45,049 nucleotides of DNA from an uncultured Pelagibacteraceae bacterium. GTDB taxonomy: Bacteria; Pseudomonadota; Alphaproteobacteria; Pelagibacterales; Pelagibacteraceae. The position numbers and the translations under genes were made by a program. Positions 18,697-27,919 of this stretch are shown one piece after another. The stretch covers positions 1-45,049 of the forward strand of contig CACIOV010000001.1 of assembly GCA_902588335.1 (NCBI GenBank). The letters run 5' to 3'. Below the pieces are notes generated by a model, which saw only the letters and a list, made by a program, of their open reading frames with translations, searched no databases and was not told where the DNA came from. Positions within the stretch are counted from its first letter, which is position 1; each line of letters begins with the position of its first letter.

Positions 18697-18775
18697 TTTT
18701 GCTCATTGTTTTTTCCACAGAAAGATTATTCAGTGTATAACTTTCAAGTTTTTTTTTTTACCTTTTTAGTATTAA

Positions 18776-18794
18776 ATGGCTAGCAAATAGCCAT
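18776..18794 (+). promoter_or_regulatory. Inverted repeat over the dnaB start codon, with a four-codon upstream frame
   Basis: ATGGCTA (18776-18782) and TAGCCAT (18788-18794) form a perfect 7-bp stem with loop GCAAA. The right arm takes in the first two bases of the dnaB ATG at 18793. The left arm itself starts with ATG and opens a mini-frame of four codons (Met-Ala-Ser-Lys) ending at TAG. It could restrain dnaB translation, or it could be chance. Confidence 0.35.
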
Positions 18795-20226
18795 GGCTCA
18801 ACAACCTTTCAAAATAGTTGAAAATCATCAAAATAAAATGCCTTGTAATATTGAGGCTGAACAGGCTGTTATTGGTTCTATTCTAGTCTCAAATGAAATT
18901 TTTGATGAAATTATACCAATTATAGATGCACAAAAGTTTTTTGATCCAATACATGTCAAAATCTTTGAAGTCATAGAAAATTTAATAAATAAAGGTCTTT
19001 TAGCTAATCCGATTACTCTGAAAAACCATTTTGAAAATAACGAAGGTTTAAAAGAACTAGGTGGTCAAGAATATTTAATAAAAATTACAAAATTTTCAAC
19101 ATCGACTAAACAGGCTATTGATTACGCAAACATTGTTCAAGAAATGCATGTGCGAAGAGAATTAATTAAAATTTCAGAAATTGTTATGCACGAAGCTAAT
19201 AATAGCAATATTGATCCTTCTTCATCAGGGGAAGAAATTATTCAAAATGCTGAAAAATCTTTATTCGATTTGGCCGAGAGAGGACATTTTAATCAATCTT
19301 TTATGAAATTTGAAAGTGCACTTAAGCAAACTATTGATATGGCTAAGAGTGCTTATAAAAATGATGAAGGTATAGTTGGGGTTCCAACTGGATTAACTGA
19401 TTTAGATTCAAGATTAGGTGGCATGCATAAACAAGATTTAATTATTATTGCTGGAAGACCTTCCATGGGTAAGACAGCTCTTGCTACAAATATTGCTTTC
19501 CACGCAGCAAAAAATATAGAAAAGAAAGGAACTAAGTCTACTGTAGCTTTTTTTTCTTTAGAAATGTCTTCAGAGCAGCTTTCGACAAGAATTCTTTCTG
19601 AACAATCAAGAATAAGATCCAATGATATTAGAAGAGGAAAAGTGTCGGAAAAGGAATTTGAACAATTTATAGAAACATCTAAAAACATATTTGAGCTGCC
19701 TTTATACATAGATGAAACCCCCGCTATTACTATTGCAGCCATAAGTAATAGATCCAGAAGAATCAAAAGACTTTTTGGACTAGAATTAATTGTAGTTGAC
19801 TATATTCAGTTGATGAAATCTAGTGGAAGAAAAGAATACAATAGAGTCCAAGAAATATCTGAAATAACTCAGGGTTTAAAGGCTTTAGCAAAAGAGCTGG
19901 ATGTACCTGTGCTAGCTTTATCCCAACTATCACGTGCGGTCGAGCAAAGAGATGATAAGAAACCACAATTAGCCGATTTAAGAGAATCTGGATCTATTGA
20001 ACAAGATGCTGACGTTGTGATGTTTGTTTATAGAGCAGCTTATTATCTTGAAAGAAAAGAACCTACCGTGGGATCAATTGAACATGCGGAATGGCAACAA
20101 AAAATGGATGAAATATCTAGCTTAGCAGAGATAATGATTAGTAAACAAAGGCATGGACCAACAGGAAATGTTAAAGTTGAATTTGAAGCAATGTATACTA
20201 AGTTCAAAGATCTAGAAACTAAATAA
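18793..20226 (+). CDS. dnaB: Replicative DNA helicase DnaB
   Basis: A 477-residue hexameric helicase that unwinds DNA at the fork. The N-terminal primase-interaction domain begins at MPCNIEAEQAVIGSIL. The RecA-like C-terminal domain has Walker A GRPSMGKTAL (221-230), FFSLEMSSEQLSTR, Walker B LIVVDYIQLMKSSGR and ISKQRHGPTGNVKVEF near the end. No intein is present. It follows the rpsF-rpsR-rplI operon as in many proteobacteria. The start at 18793 is inside a short inverted repeat. Confidence 0.97.
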   Translation: MAQQPFKIVENHQNKMPCNIEAEQAVIGSILVSNEIFDEIIPIIDAQKFFDPIHVKIFEVIENLINKGLLANPITLKNHFENNEGLKELGGQEYLIKITKFSTSTKQAIDYANIVQEMHVRRELIKISEIVMHEANNSNIDPSSSGEEIIQNAEKSLFDLAERGHFNQSFMKFESALKQTIDMAKSAYKNDEGIVGVPTGLTDLDSRLGGMHKQDLIIIAGRPSMGKTALATNIAFHAAKNIEKKGTKSTVAFFSLEMSSEQLSTRILSEQSRIRSNDIRRGKVSEKEFEQFIETSKNIFELPLYIDETPAITIAAISNRSRRIKRLFGLELIVVDYIQLMKSSGRKEYNRVQEISEITQGLKALAKELDVPVLALSQLSRAVEQRDDKKPQLADLRESGSIEQDADVVMFVYRAAYYLERKEPTVGSIEHAEWQQKMDEISSLAEIMISKQRHGPTGNVKVEFEAMYTKFKDLETK

Positions 20227-20239
20227 CTTTGCCGCTTCA

Positions 20240-22693
20240 ATGTTTGAAAAAATATATAATAATTTAATAATTAAAAAACCTAAATTTACTTTACTAATTC
20301 TTATTGTTTTGTTGTTAAGCTTTGGATATTTTGCGAAAAACTTTCAATTAGATGCATCTTCAGACACTCTTCTTCTAGAAAACGATCCTGACTTAAAATA
20401 TTTAAGAGAAGTAAACACCAAGTATGGATCAAAAGATTTTTTGGTACTAACTTATACCCCAAAAAATGATTTGTTAGATCCTGATACAATTAAAAATCTT
20501 ACAAATTTAAAAAATGACTTAATAAATTTAAGCTGGGCAAATAATGTAATAACTATTTTAGATGTCCCATTACTTAAAAATAATGATGATCCTCTTACAG
20601 AAAGAATTAAGAATTTTAAAACATTATCTAGCAAAGATGCAGATAAAAAAAGAGGTTTTGATGAAATTATTAATAGCCCAATTTATAAAGAATTTGTAAT
20701 TAGCAAAGATGGAAAAACTACTGGAATATTAGTTTATATCAAAATCGACAAAAAATTATCTGAACTTATAAAAACTAAAAATAGCTATTTGGATAAAATA
20801 GACAAACAATTATTAAGCTCTAAAGAGAAAAAAGAATATAAAAAATTTTTAGAAATATATGATAGTTATAAAAAGTCTTATAATAAAAAAAACCATCAAA
20901 ATATAATAGAAATTCGAAAGATAATAAAAAAACATAAAGATACAGCTAAAATTCATTTGGGAGGTATCCCTATGATTGCTGATGACATGATGACTTATGT
21001 TAAAAATGACATAGTAGTATTTGGGGCTGGAGTTTTTCTTTTCATTGTTTGCACACTTTGGTTCGTTTTCAGAAGTCTAACGTGGGTATTTATTCCACTT
21101 TTAAGTTGTTTTTTTTCGGTTTGTATTATGGTTGGTCTACTAGGATTATTAGGATGGAAAGTTACAGTTATATCTTCAAATTTTATTGCTCTAATGCTTA
21201 TTTTAACTATGGCTATGAATATTCATATGAGTGTTCGATATTTACAATTAAAAAAAGAAAATCCAAATATTTCAAATAGTGAAGCAATACTTTGGACTTC
21301 AAAAAAAATGTTTTGGCCAATACTCTACACCGTGCTCACAACTATATGCGCTTTTTTATCACTTATTTTTAGTGGCATTAAACCTATAATTGATTTTGGG
21401 TGGATGATGACTGTAGGACTTTTGGTTTCTTTATCCATAACTTTTACCTTACTGCCAGCAATTTTAAATATCTTAAGCAAAGAAAGTACAACTTATAAAG
21501 TAGAAAAAAAATCAATAATTACTTCTTTTTTAAGTAAAGTTGCACAAAAAAATACTAAAACTATTTTCTCCTCAGCGCTACTTGTTATTATTGTAAGTAT
21601 TATTGGTATAACAAAGCTTGAAGTAGAAAATAGTTTCATAAATTATTTTGATAAAGAAACTGAAATATACAAAGGTATGAAATTAATTGATGATGAGCTT
21701 GGGGGAACAACACCTCTTGATGTAATTGTAAAATTTCCAGGTAATGAAAAAAAGCAGGAAGAAGAAGATGATTTTGATAATTGGGATGATGAAGATGCCG
21801 ATAATGAAAAATATTGGTTTACAAGAAACAAAATAGATATAATTACCCAAGTGCATGATTACCTGGATAATTTGCCATCAGTTGGTAAAGTTATATCTTT
21901 CGCATCTATGGTTAGAGTTGCTGAAGATTTAAATAATGGAAAAAAATTACAAGGATTAGAAATGGGAGTTTTGTATACTAAAATACCCGATTCAATAAAA
22001 AAAGAAATAATTGATCCCTATATCTCTATAGAAAATAATGAAGCAAGAATTAGTTTAAGAGTCTTGGACTCCAAAGAGGATCTTAGAAGAAATGAATTAA
22101 TAAAAAAAATAAACTATGATTTAGAAAATCAATTAGGATTAAAACGTGAAGAATTTAAATTGGCTGGTGTACTTATTCTTTTTAATAATTTATTACAGAG
22201 TTTATTTAAATCTCAAATATTAACTTTGGGCGTTGTGATGGCAGGCATCACTACAATGTTTTTAATTTTATTTAGAAATGTAACTTTGTCTCTAATAGGT
22301 GTTGTGCCAAATTTTATGGCAGCCTTTTTAATTCTAGGTATTATTGGTCTACTAGAAATACCTCTTGATATGATGACAATAACTATTGCCGCTATAACCA
22401 TAGGTATAGCCGTTGATAACAGTATCCATTATATTTATAGATTTAGAGAAGAATTTAGAAAAACTAACAATTACAATGCATCTCTTGAAAAATGTCATGA
22501 TACTGTTGGGGTGGCTATTTTAAATACTTCTATAACAATTGTTTTTGGTTTTTCTATACTTGTACTATCTAATTTTATACCAACAATCTATTTCGGAGTT
22601 TTTACAGGAATAGCAATGCTTTTAGCTATGATTTCAGTCTTAACGCTCTTGCCAAAACTGATTTTAATAGTAAAACCTTTTGGTAATGCCTGA
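20240..22693 (+). CDS. RND-superfamily (MMPL/Patched-type) exporter
   Basis: An 817-residue inner membrane protein with the duplicated RND plan: one helix (about 15-33), a large periplasmic loop, five or six helices (about 255-415), a helix at about 440-460, a second periplasmic loop and a final block of helices (about 660-812). GIAVDNSIHYIYRFREEF in the last block is the MMPL-type signature with a membrane aspartate that carries the proton relay. Size and motifs fit predicted RND exporters of the hopanoid or lipid transport type (HpnN-like), but the substrate is unknown. The second periplasmic loop holds a very acidic insertion (21751-21816). It sits between dnaB and cvpA, where alr and radA are often found. 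Confidence 0.85.
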   Translation: MFEKIYNNLIIKKPKFTLLILIVLLLSFGYFAKNFQLDASSDTLLLENDPDLKYLREVNTKYGSKDFLVLTYTPKNDLLDPDTIKNLTNLKNDLINLSWANNVITILDVPLLKNNDDPLTERIKNFKTLSSKDADKKRGFDEIINSPIYKEFVISKDGKTTGILVYIKIDKKLSELIKTKNSYLDKIDKQLLSSKEKKEYKKFLEIYDSYKKSYNKKNHQNIIEIRKIIKKHKDTAKIHLGGIPMIADDMMTYVKNDIVVFGAGVFLFIVCTLWFVFRSLTWVFIPLLSCFFSVCIMVGLLGLLGWKVTVISSNFIALMLILTMAMNIHMSVRYLQLKKENPNISNSEAILWTSKKMFWPILYTVLTTICAFLSLIFSGIKPIIDFGWMMTVGLLVSLSITFTLLPAILNILSKESTTYKVEKKSIITSFLSKVAQKNTKTIFSSALLVIIVSIIGITKLEVENSFINYFDKETEIYKGMKLIDDELGGTTPLDVIVKFPGNEKKQEEEDDFDNWDDEDADNEKYWFTRNKIDIITQVHDYLDNLPSVGKVISFASMVRVAEDLNNGKKLQGLEMGVLYTKIPDSIKKEIIDPYISIENNEARISLRVLDSKEDLRRNELIKKINYDLENQLGLKREEFKLAGVLILFNNLLQSLFKSQILTLGVVMAGITTMFLILFRNVTLSLIGVVPNFMAAFLILGIIGLLEIPLDMMTITIAAITIGIAVDNSIHYIYRFREEFRKTNNYNASLEKCHDTVGVAILNTSITIVFGFSILVLSNFIPTIYFGVFTGIAMLLAMISVLTLLPKLILIVKPFGNA

Positions 22694-23234
22694 CGTAATA
22701 GATTTTATACAAGGTAACATTTCAGCTTTTGATCTAATTGTTTTTTTAATTATTGTTTACTCCATGGCACAATGTGCTGCAAAAGGATTTATGTTAAGCC
22801 TATTATCATTTTCAAAATGGTTACTTGCTTTAGTAATAACAATTATATTAGTGCCAAAAATAAGTCCCTGGGTGCAAGATTATATAGAATCAAAATTTAT
22901 TACTGATATTGTCCTAGGAATTTTTATATATATAGTTTCACTTTTCATAATAATTAATATAGGTAAAGCCATTGCCAGCGCAGTCACATGGACTGGCCTT
23001 GGTTCAGTAGACAAAATTTTTGGTTTATTTTTTGGAATATTTAGAGGATATGTAGTTTGTGTGTGTATTTTTTCTCTAATTAATTGGTTTTATCCACATC
23101 AAAAATGGCCATTAAAAGCTGAAGGTACTCATTCTTTCGAATTAATATATAAAGGAAGCGAGTTCTTGATTGATGAATTTCCTAATAGTAAAGAATACTA
23201 CGAAGAAACAGAAGAAAGAATAGAAAAAATTTAA
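22686..23234 (+). CDS. cvpA: CvpA-family membrane protein
   Basis: A 182-residue inner membrane protein with four predicted helices (about 13-30, 38-56, 70-92 and 110-132). SAFDLIVFLIIVYSMAQCAAKGF and GLGSVDKIFGLFFGIFRGYVV are the family's conserved parts. CvpA is needed for colicin V production in E. coli and is often linked with purF; its molecular role is uncertain. I start at the ATG at 22686 rather than the in-frame TTG at 22680, which gives an 8 bp overlap with the exporter gene. The stop is directly followed by the purF ATG. Confidence 0.87.
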   Translation: MPDVIDFIQGNISAFDLIVFLIIVYSMAQCAAKGFMLSLLSFSKWLLALVITIILVPKISPWVQDYIESKFITDIVLGIFIYIVSLFIIINIGKAIASAVTWTGLGSVDKIFGLFFGIFRGYVVCVCIFSLINWFYPHQKWPLKAEGTHSFELIYKGSEFLIDEFPNSKEYYEETEERIEKI

Positions 23235-24668
23235 ATGACACGATTAAAAGAGGAATGTGGAGTTTTTGGCATTTTTGATAATAAAGATGCTGCAGCTCTT
23301 ACCGCATTGGGTTTACATGCTTTACAACATAGGGGACAGGAAGGTTGTGGTATTGTCACATTTGATGAAAAAAATTTTTATGCAGAAAGAAGACTTGGAT
23401 TAGTTGGAGATAATTTTACTAAAGGAAAAATTTTAGAAAAATTGTCTGGTAATTATGCCATTGGTCATAATCGTTACTCAACAGCAGGAAATAATTTAAT
23501 AAAAAATGTTCAGCCTTTTTTTGCAGATCTTCACTCAGGTGGTATTGGTATTGCTCATAATGGAAATTTAAGTAATGCCCATCACTTGAGAAAAGAATTA
23601 GTTAAAAATGGTTCTATTTTTCAGACTACATCTGATACAGAAACTATAGTTCAACTTATAGCAAAATCAAAACGATCTAAAATAGTTGATAAAATAATTG
23701 ATGCCCTTTTTAAAATCCAAGGAGGTTACGCATTAACAATATTAACAAATAAAAAATTAATAGGTATTAGAGATCCTTTTGGAATACGACCTTTGGTTAT
23801 TGGCAAACTTCAAAAATCATATGTATTAGCATCAGAAACTTGTGCATTTGATATTATTGGAGCTAAATTTATTAGAGAAGTGGAAAATGGCGAGATGGTC
23901 GTAATAACTGAGGATGGATTAGAAAGTCTTAAACCATTTCCAAAAATAAAAGAACGTCCATGTGTTTTTGAATATATTTATTTTTCGAGACCCGATAGTA
24001 TCATAAATAATACTAGCGTTTATGAATATAGAAAAAAGTTAGGAGCTCAATTAGCTAAGGAAAATCATATAGAATCAGATTTAATAATACCTGTTCCAGA
24101 TTCTGGTGTTCCTGCTGCTATAGGTTATTCAGAAGAAGTTAAAAAGAATGTTGAGTTAGGTATCATTAGAAATCATTATGTAGGTAGAACTTTTATTGAA
24201 CCAACACAGCAAATAAGAAGCTTTGGAGTAAAACTAAAACATAACATTAATAAAACTCTTATAAAAAATAAAAGTTTAATTTTAATTGACGATTCTTTAG
24301 TAAGAGGAACAACCTCAGTAAAAATTATAAAAATGCTTTATAACGCCGGTGCAAAAGAAGTTCATTTAAGAATTGCTTCTCCTCCAATTAAATATCCTGA
24401 TTATTATGGTGTAGACACGCCAAATAAGGACGAATTACTTGCTTCAAAATACGATTTAGAAGGAATGAGAAAATTTATCAACGCAACTACATTACAATTT
24501 TTATCAATTGAAGGTTTATATAAGTCTATGGGATATGCAAAAAGAAATTCTTCATATCCACAATTTACTGATCACTGTTTTACTGGCGAATATCCTGTTA
24601 AACCCATCGATGTAAATGATAAAGACTTTATGGACAAACAACTATCTTTTATTTCTTCAAAATCTTAA
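23235..24668 (+). CDS. purF: Amidophosphoribosyltransferase
   Basis: A 477-residue enzyme for the first committed step of purine synthesis, PRPP plus glutamine to phosphoribosylamine. The N-terminal glutaminase domain has the nucleophile C8 (EECGVFGIF), exposed after removal of a short propeptide. It also has HNRYSTAG and IAHNGNLSN. The C-terminal phosphoribosyltransferase domain has the PRPP loop LIDDSLVRGTT (350-360). It starts with no gap after cvpA, a common pairing. Cysteines for an iron-sulfur cluster of the Bacillus type are not clear. The end faces bamB with a 15 bp gap. Confidence 0.97.
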   Translation: MTRLKEECGVFGIFDNKDAAALTALGLHALQHRGQEGCGIVTFDEKNFYAERRLGLVGDNFTKGKILEKLSGNYAIGHNRYSTAGNNLIKNVQPFFADLHSGGIGIAHNGNLSNAHHLRKELVKNGSIFQTTSDTETIVQLIAKSKRSKIVDKIIDALFKIQGGYALTILTNKKLIGIRDPFGIRPLVIGKLQKSYVLASETCAFDIIGAKFIREVENGEMVVITEDGLESLKPFPKIKERPCVFEYIYFSRPDSIINNTSVYEYRKKLGAQLAKENHIESDLIIPVPDSGVPAAIGYSEEVKKNVELGIIRNHYVGRTFIEPTQQIRSFGVKLKHNINKTLIKNKSLILIDDSLVRGTTSVKIIKMLYNAGAKEVHLRIASPPIKYPDYYGVDTPNKDELLASKYDLEGMRKFINATTLQFLSIEGLYKSMGYAKRNSSYPQFTDHCFTGEYPVKPIDVNDKDFMDKQLSFISSKS

Positions 24669-24683
24669 TATTAAAAAATTAAT

Positions 24684-26033
24684 TTAACTTAATCCAAAAA
24701 TTCGAGATTTCTTTGTCAATATATATAATTTTCCATTATTTATAATTGGAGATGTAATAATAGAATCTCCAATTTTTTTAAAAAATTCAACTTTTCCAGT
24801 AACAGCTGAACTTACAATTAAATACCCATTTAAAGTTACTGAATAAATTTTTCCTGAACCCATAATAAAACCTGTTATCTGAGTTGCTTGTTTTTTTCTT
24901 TTTAAAATTTTTAAAATATTATTTGAAGAAATTATTTTTCCTGTATCTTTGTCCATTATTATAAAATAACCATTATCAGTCACAAAAAAAATATTTTTTC
25001 CATCTATGATTGGTGCTCCAATTGAACTTAATTTTTGCTCCCAATTTATTTTGCCACTATTTAAATGATAAGAAAAAATTGAAGAACCTGCTGAAAATAT
25101 AATGTCGTCATTATTTATTACAATTTCAGAAGATTTAAAAAAATCTGTAGCATCTGTAAGAATTGAGCTTGATGTATTTAAAGCCCAATAAATATTTCCA
25201 TTACTACCCTTGGCTTTTAACAAATCTCCTGAAGAATTAATAACAATAACATCTCCTTTTTTAGTAACAGCTAGAGATAAAAAATTTTCTGACTTTATAA
25301 AAGATGATACAGATCTAATATCCCAAATTTTAGAACCGTCATTCGTATTTAGGCAAAGAATTCTATTATCTTGATTAATTAAAAAAATCTTATCATCAAA
25401 GATTTTTATATTTGATTTCAGTGGTATTCCGTGGTTTTTAATCCAAACAAGTTCTCCTCTATCCAAAGAAATTGCATATATAAAACCAATATTATCAATT
25501 ACGTAAATATTATTTTGATAAATAGAAAAATTTAAATTTTTGTATATTTTTTTATAAATTTTTTTATATATATTTTTTTTCCAGTTTACACTTCCTGTGT
25601 CGCTTATATTAAAGATCGTACCTCTATTATCCGAAAAAATTATATTATTCATATATATTAAAGGAGAAGCCATAATCTTTGACATAGTAAATTTATTCTT
25701 CCCAACTTTTTTTTTTAAAAAAATATTATCTATTCCAGTCAAATAAATATTACCAAGAAAATTTTGATGATTTAAACTTGACATTTCCCAAGACATATTT
25801 TTTTTAGCTTTTGATAAACTAATATTTTTGATTAGATCTATTTCTTTTGAATAAATATCGTCGGATGAATAAACCTTGTTTACATCAATTATTTTGCTCT
25901 GTTCTTCTTCTAATTGAGAAATTTTTCTTTTTTCTTCTTTGCTTCCACCCCAAATTCCTGTTTTGTTATCAAAAGAACAATTATTTAACAAAACAAATAC
26001 TAATAAAAAAACCAAATTTTTTTTATTAATCAT
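24684..26033 (-). CDS. bamB: BamB-like outer membrane assembly lipoprotein (PQQ-type beta-propeller)
   Basis: A 449-residue protein. The first 20 residues form a lipoprotein signal with LLNNCSF, so Cys is the likely lipidation site. The rest is made of repeated propeller blades, for example GTIFNISDTGSVNWKKN, YAISLDRGELVWIKN, LCLNTNDGSKIWDIR and YHLNSGKINWEQK. BamB is the scaffold lipoprotein of the BAM complex that folds outer membrane proteins. I take the start at 26033, since the longer frame to 26069 would spoil the signal peptide; it overlaps the yfgM-like gene by 8 bp. The yfgM-bamB order supports the call; der, which often follows, is absent. A run of three IYK(K/N) units (about 25547-25582) is a small tandem repeat. 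Confidence 0.82.
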   Translation of the reverse strand: MINKKNLVFLLVFVLLNNCSFDNKTGIWGGSKEEKRKISQLEEEQSKIIDVNKVYSSDDIYSKEIDLIKNISLSKAKKNMSWEMSSLNHQNFLGNIYLTGIDNIFLKKKVGKNKFTMSKIMASPLIYMNNIIFSDNRGTIFNISDTGSVNWKKNIYKKIYKKIYKNLNFSIYQNNIYVIDNIGFIYAISLDRGELVWIKNHGIPLKSNIKIFDDKIFLINQDNRILCLNTNDGSKIWDIRSVSSFIKSENFLSLAVTKKGDVIVINSSGDLLKAKGSNGNIYWALNTSSSILTDATDFFKSSEIVINNDDIIFSAGSSIFSYHLNSGKINWEQKLSSIGAPIIDGKNIFFVTDNGYFIIMDKDTGKIISSNNILKILKRKKQATQITGFIMGSGKIYSVTLNGYLIVSSAVTGKVEFFKKIGDSIITSPIINNGKLYILTKKSRIFGLS

Positions 26034-26673
26034 TTTTAATGAAAATAAGTTTTGATTTAGCCTGGTCATAAAAATCTTTTTGTAAATTTTTTATCAAAAG
26101 GATTTGATTGTAAAATTCTCTTGCTTTTATATATTCCTTTTTTGATACAAAATAATCCCCGATCAATAACAGAGCGTGTGGTTTCCATAAAGTTTCCGAA
26201 TTTAATAGCGGCTGTATGTCTATTAACAATTGTGATTCACTTATAAAATCTGAACTAAGTAAAGCCTTTTTATAAATTAACAAATTTTTAACTTCTTTAT
26301 CAAATTTATTATTGTTTAATAAATGATTAAATAAATTTGATAGTTCTTCATGATCAGTAACTAAATTTTGATTCAATATTAAAAAAAAACTTAGCGTTGA
26401 ATAAGTGGAATCATTAGCAAAAATCACTTTTTTTAATATGTTTACAGCTTCTTTTTTATTTTTGTTTTCAAGATATATTTTAGCTTGGATATAATTTTCT
26501 GATAGCAAAATCCTATCTTTTTCCTTTTTTTCAAAATAAATACCAAAAGAGACAAAAATAATTGTTAGAACTAATATAGATGAAAATATTAAAATTTTAT
26601 TTGATTCGTAAAATCTTTTTAGTTTTGATTTTTTGGTAATGTCATATTGTGCCTGGATTAAATCTTCGTTCAT
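26026..26673 (-). CDS. yfgM: YfgM-like membrane-anchored TPR protein
   Basis: A 215-residue protein with a cytosolic N-terminus (about 1-26), one membrane helix (ILIFSSILVLTIIFVSFGIYF, about 27-47) and a TPR-like helical domain facing the periplasm (LENKNKKEAVNILKKVIFA, PHALLLIGDYFVSKKEYIKAREFY). This is the plan of YfgM, an accessory subunit of the Sec translocon that helps hand proteins to periplasmic chaperones. The sequence is divergent and the call rests on topology and on its place directly before bamB, as in E. coli. It could also be an unrelated tetratricopeptide protein. Confidence 0.68.
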   Translation of the reverse strand: MNEDLIQAQYDITKKSKLKRFYESNKILIFSSILVLTIIFVSFGIYFEKKEKDRILLSENYIQAKIYLENKNKKEAVNILKKVIFANDSTYSTLSFFLILNQNLVTDHEELSNLFNHLLNNNKFDKEVKNLLIYKKALLSSDFISESQLLIDIQPLLNSETLWKPHALLLIGDYFVSKKEYIKAREFYNQILLIKNLQKDFYDQAKSKLIFIKND

Positions 26674-26685
26674 TTAGTTTTTCTT

Positions 26686-27465
26686 TTATTTATACACATT
26701 TTTTGAAGAAGGAAATCTTCTCGTTTTTACGTCTTTAGTATAATTCTTTATACTTTTATCAATAATTTCTTTTAAATTTGAATATCTCTTAACAAATTTT
26801 GGAAAAAAATCACTTATACCCAACATATCATCTATAACAAGTATTTGACCATCACAGTATTTAGATGCTCCAATACCTATGGTCGGAATAGAAACACTTT
26901 TTGTTATTTTTTTAGCTAAACTTTCAACAACACATTCTATTACTATTGCAAAAGCCCCAGCATTTGAAACTGCTAAAGCATCTTGTAATATTTTTTTCCT
27001 CTGCATAAAATTCCGACCTTTCAATTTAAAGGTAGCAGAAGATTGAGGCAACAAGCCAACATGACCCATTACTGGAATTCCTTTATCTACAAGATATTTA
27101 ATTATTTTTGCTATCTTTTTGCCACCCTCTAATTTAATAGCATCACATCTTGTTAATTTAATTATTTTCTTGGCATTTTTGTATGCAATAAATTTATTAG
27201 TATAAGTTCTATATGGCATATCAAGAACAACTAAACTTTTCTTTACAAAGTTTTTTACAGTTTTGCCGTAAAGAATCATGTGATCAATTTTAACTTCTCT
27301 AGTTGTTTTCATGCCATGCAAAACCATTCCTAGAGAATCTCCAACTAAAATTATATCACAATATCTGTCAGCTATTTGTGCTACTGCTTTTGAGTATGCG
27401 GTTATACAAGTTATTGGAATTTTATTTTTTTTGCTTAAAATTTTTTTAATTGTTATTTTTTGCAT
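26686..27465 (-). CDS. panB: 3-methyl-2-oxobutanoate hydroxymethyltransferase
   Basis: A 259-residue TIM-barrel enzyme for the first step of pantothenate (vitamin B5) synthesis, adding a hydroxymethyl group from 5,10-methylene-THF to 2-oxoisovalerate. CITAYSKAVAQIADRYCDIILVGDSLGMV, IKLEGG, MGHVGLLPQS and TIGIGASKYCDGQILVIDDMLG are all conserved blocks, including Mg and substrate ligands. panC is not beside it in this window. The start overlaps the TPR gene upstream by 20 bp. Confidence 0.95.
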   Translation of the reverse strand: MQKITIKKILSKKNKIPITCITAYSKAVAQIADRYCDIILVGDSLGMVLHGMKTTREVKIDHMILYGKTVKNFVKKSLVVLDMPYRTYTNKFIAYKNAKKIIKLTRCDAIKLEGGKKIAKIIKYLVDKGIPVMGHVGLLPQSSATFKLKGRNFMQRKKILQDALAVSNAGAFAIVIECVVESLAKKITKSVSIPTIGIGASKYCDGQILVIDDMLGISDFFPKFVKRYSNLKEIIDKSIKNYTKDVKTRRFPSSKNVYK

Positions 27466-27895
27466 CTTCTGGAGTCAATTTTAATAATTTATCTTGAATC
27501 TCTTTTTTTTTTGAACAGAAAGAACTACAAACTAAAATAAATTTATCAATTAATTCTTTTGCTTGGTCATAATCAGATTGCTTAATTTTTAAAAGTGTAA
27601 GCATATATAAGGCTTCATCATTTTGTGGATTTAATAATAAAACATTGTTTAAGTTGATTTCCTCTTCTTTATCATTTTTATCTTTATTAAAAATTTTGGC
27701 TAGATATAAATATGATCTCTCATTTTTGGGATTAAAAACTATATCCCTCTCAAATAAAATTTTTGATTTATCAAATTCTTTATTTTTGAAAAGTTTTATC
27801 CCTTTGTCAAAATAATTGATTTGTTTAGTTATCCCGCTTGAAATTAAAAATAAATAAACAACTAAGATATTTACTAAAAAAAAAATTTTTTTCAT
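27446..27895 (-). CDS. Small exported TPR-repeat protein
   Basis: A 149-residue protein of unknown role. Residues 1-23 form a signal peptide or anchor (IFFLVNILVVYLFLISSGITK). Then come about three TPR units: YFDKGIKLFKNKEFDKSKILF, RSYLYLAKIFNKDKNDKEEE and EALYMLTLLKIKQSDYDQAK. Such proteins are usually periplasmic protein-protein adaptors. The C-terminus has two nearby cysteines (VCSSFC) that could form a disulfide. It shares 20 bp with panB, so the two are likely cotranscribed, though no functional link is evident. Confidence 0.7.
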   Translation of the reverse strand: MKKIFFLVNILVVYLFLISSGITKQINYFDKGIKLFKNKEFDKSKILFERDIVFNPKNERSYLYLAKIFNKDKNDKEEEINLNNVLLLNPQNDEALYMLTLLKIKQSDYDQAKELIDKFILVCSSFCSKKKEIQDKLLKLTPEDAKNNN

Positions 27896-27919
27896 AATTA
27901 AACTATTTAGCTCTATGTA

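Noticed and set aside
18709..18719. TTTTCCACA, a DnaA-box-like site before dnaB
   Set aside because: One mismatch in a T-rich stretch; too likely by chance and no cluster of boxes, so not called an origin.
19353..19766. 137-residue antisense frame inside dnaB
   Set aside because: It lies wholly opposite a conserved part of dnaB and has no recognisable features.
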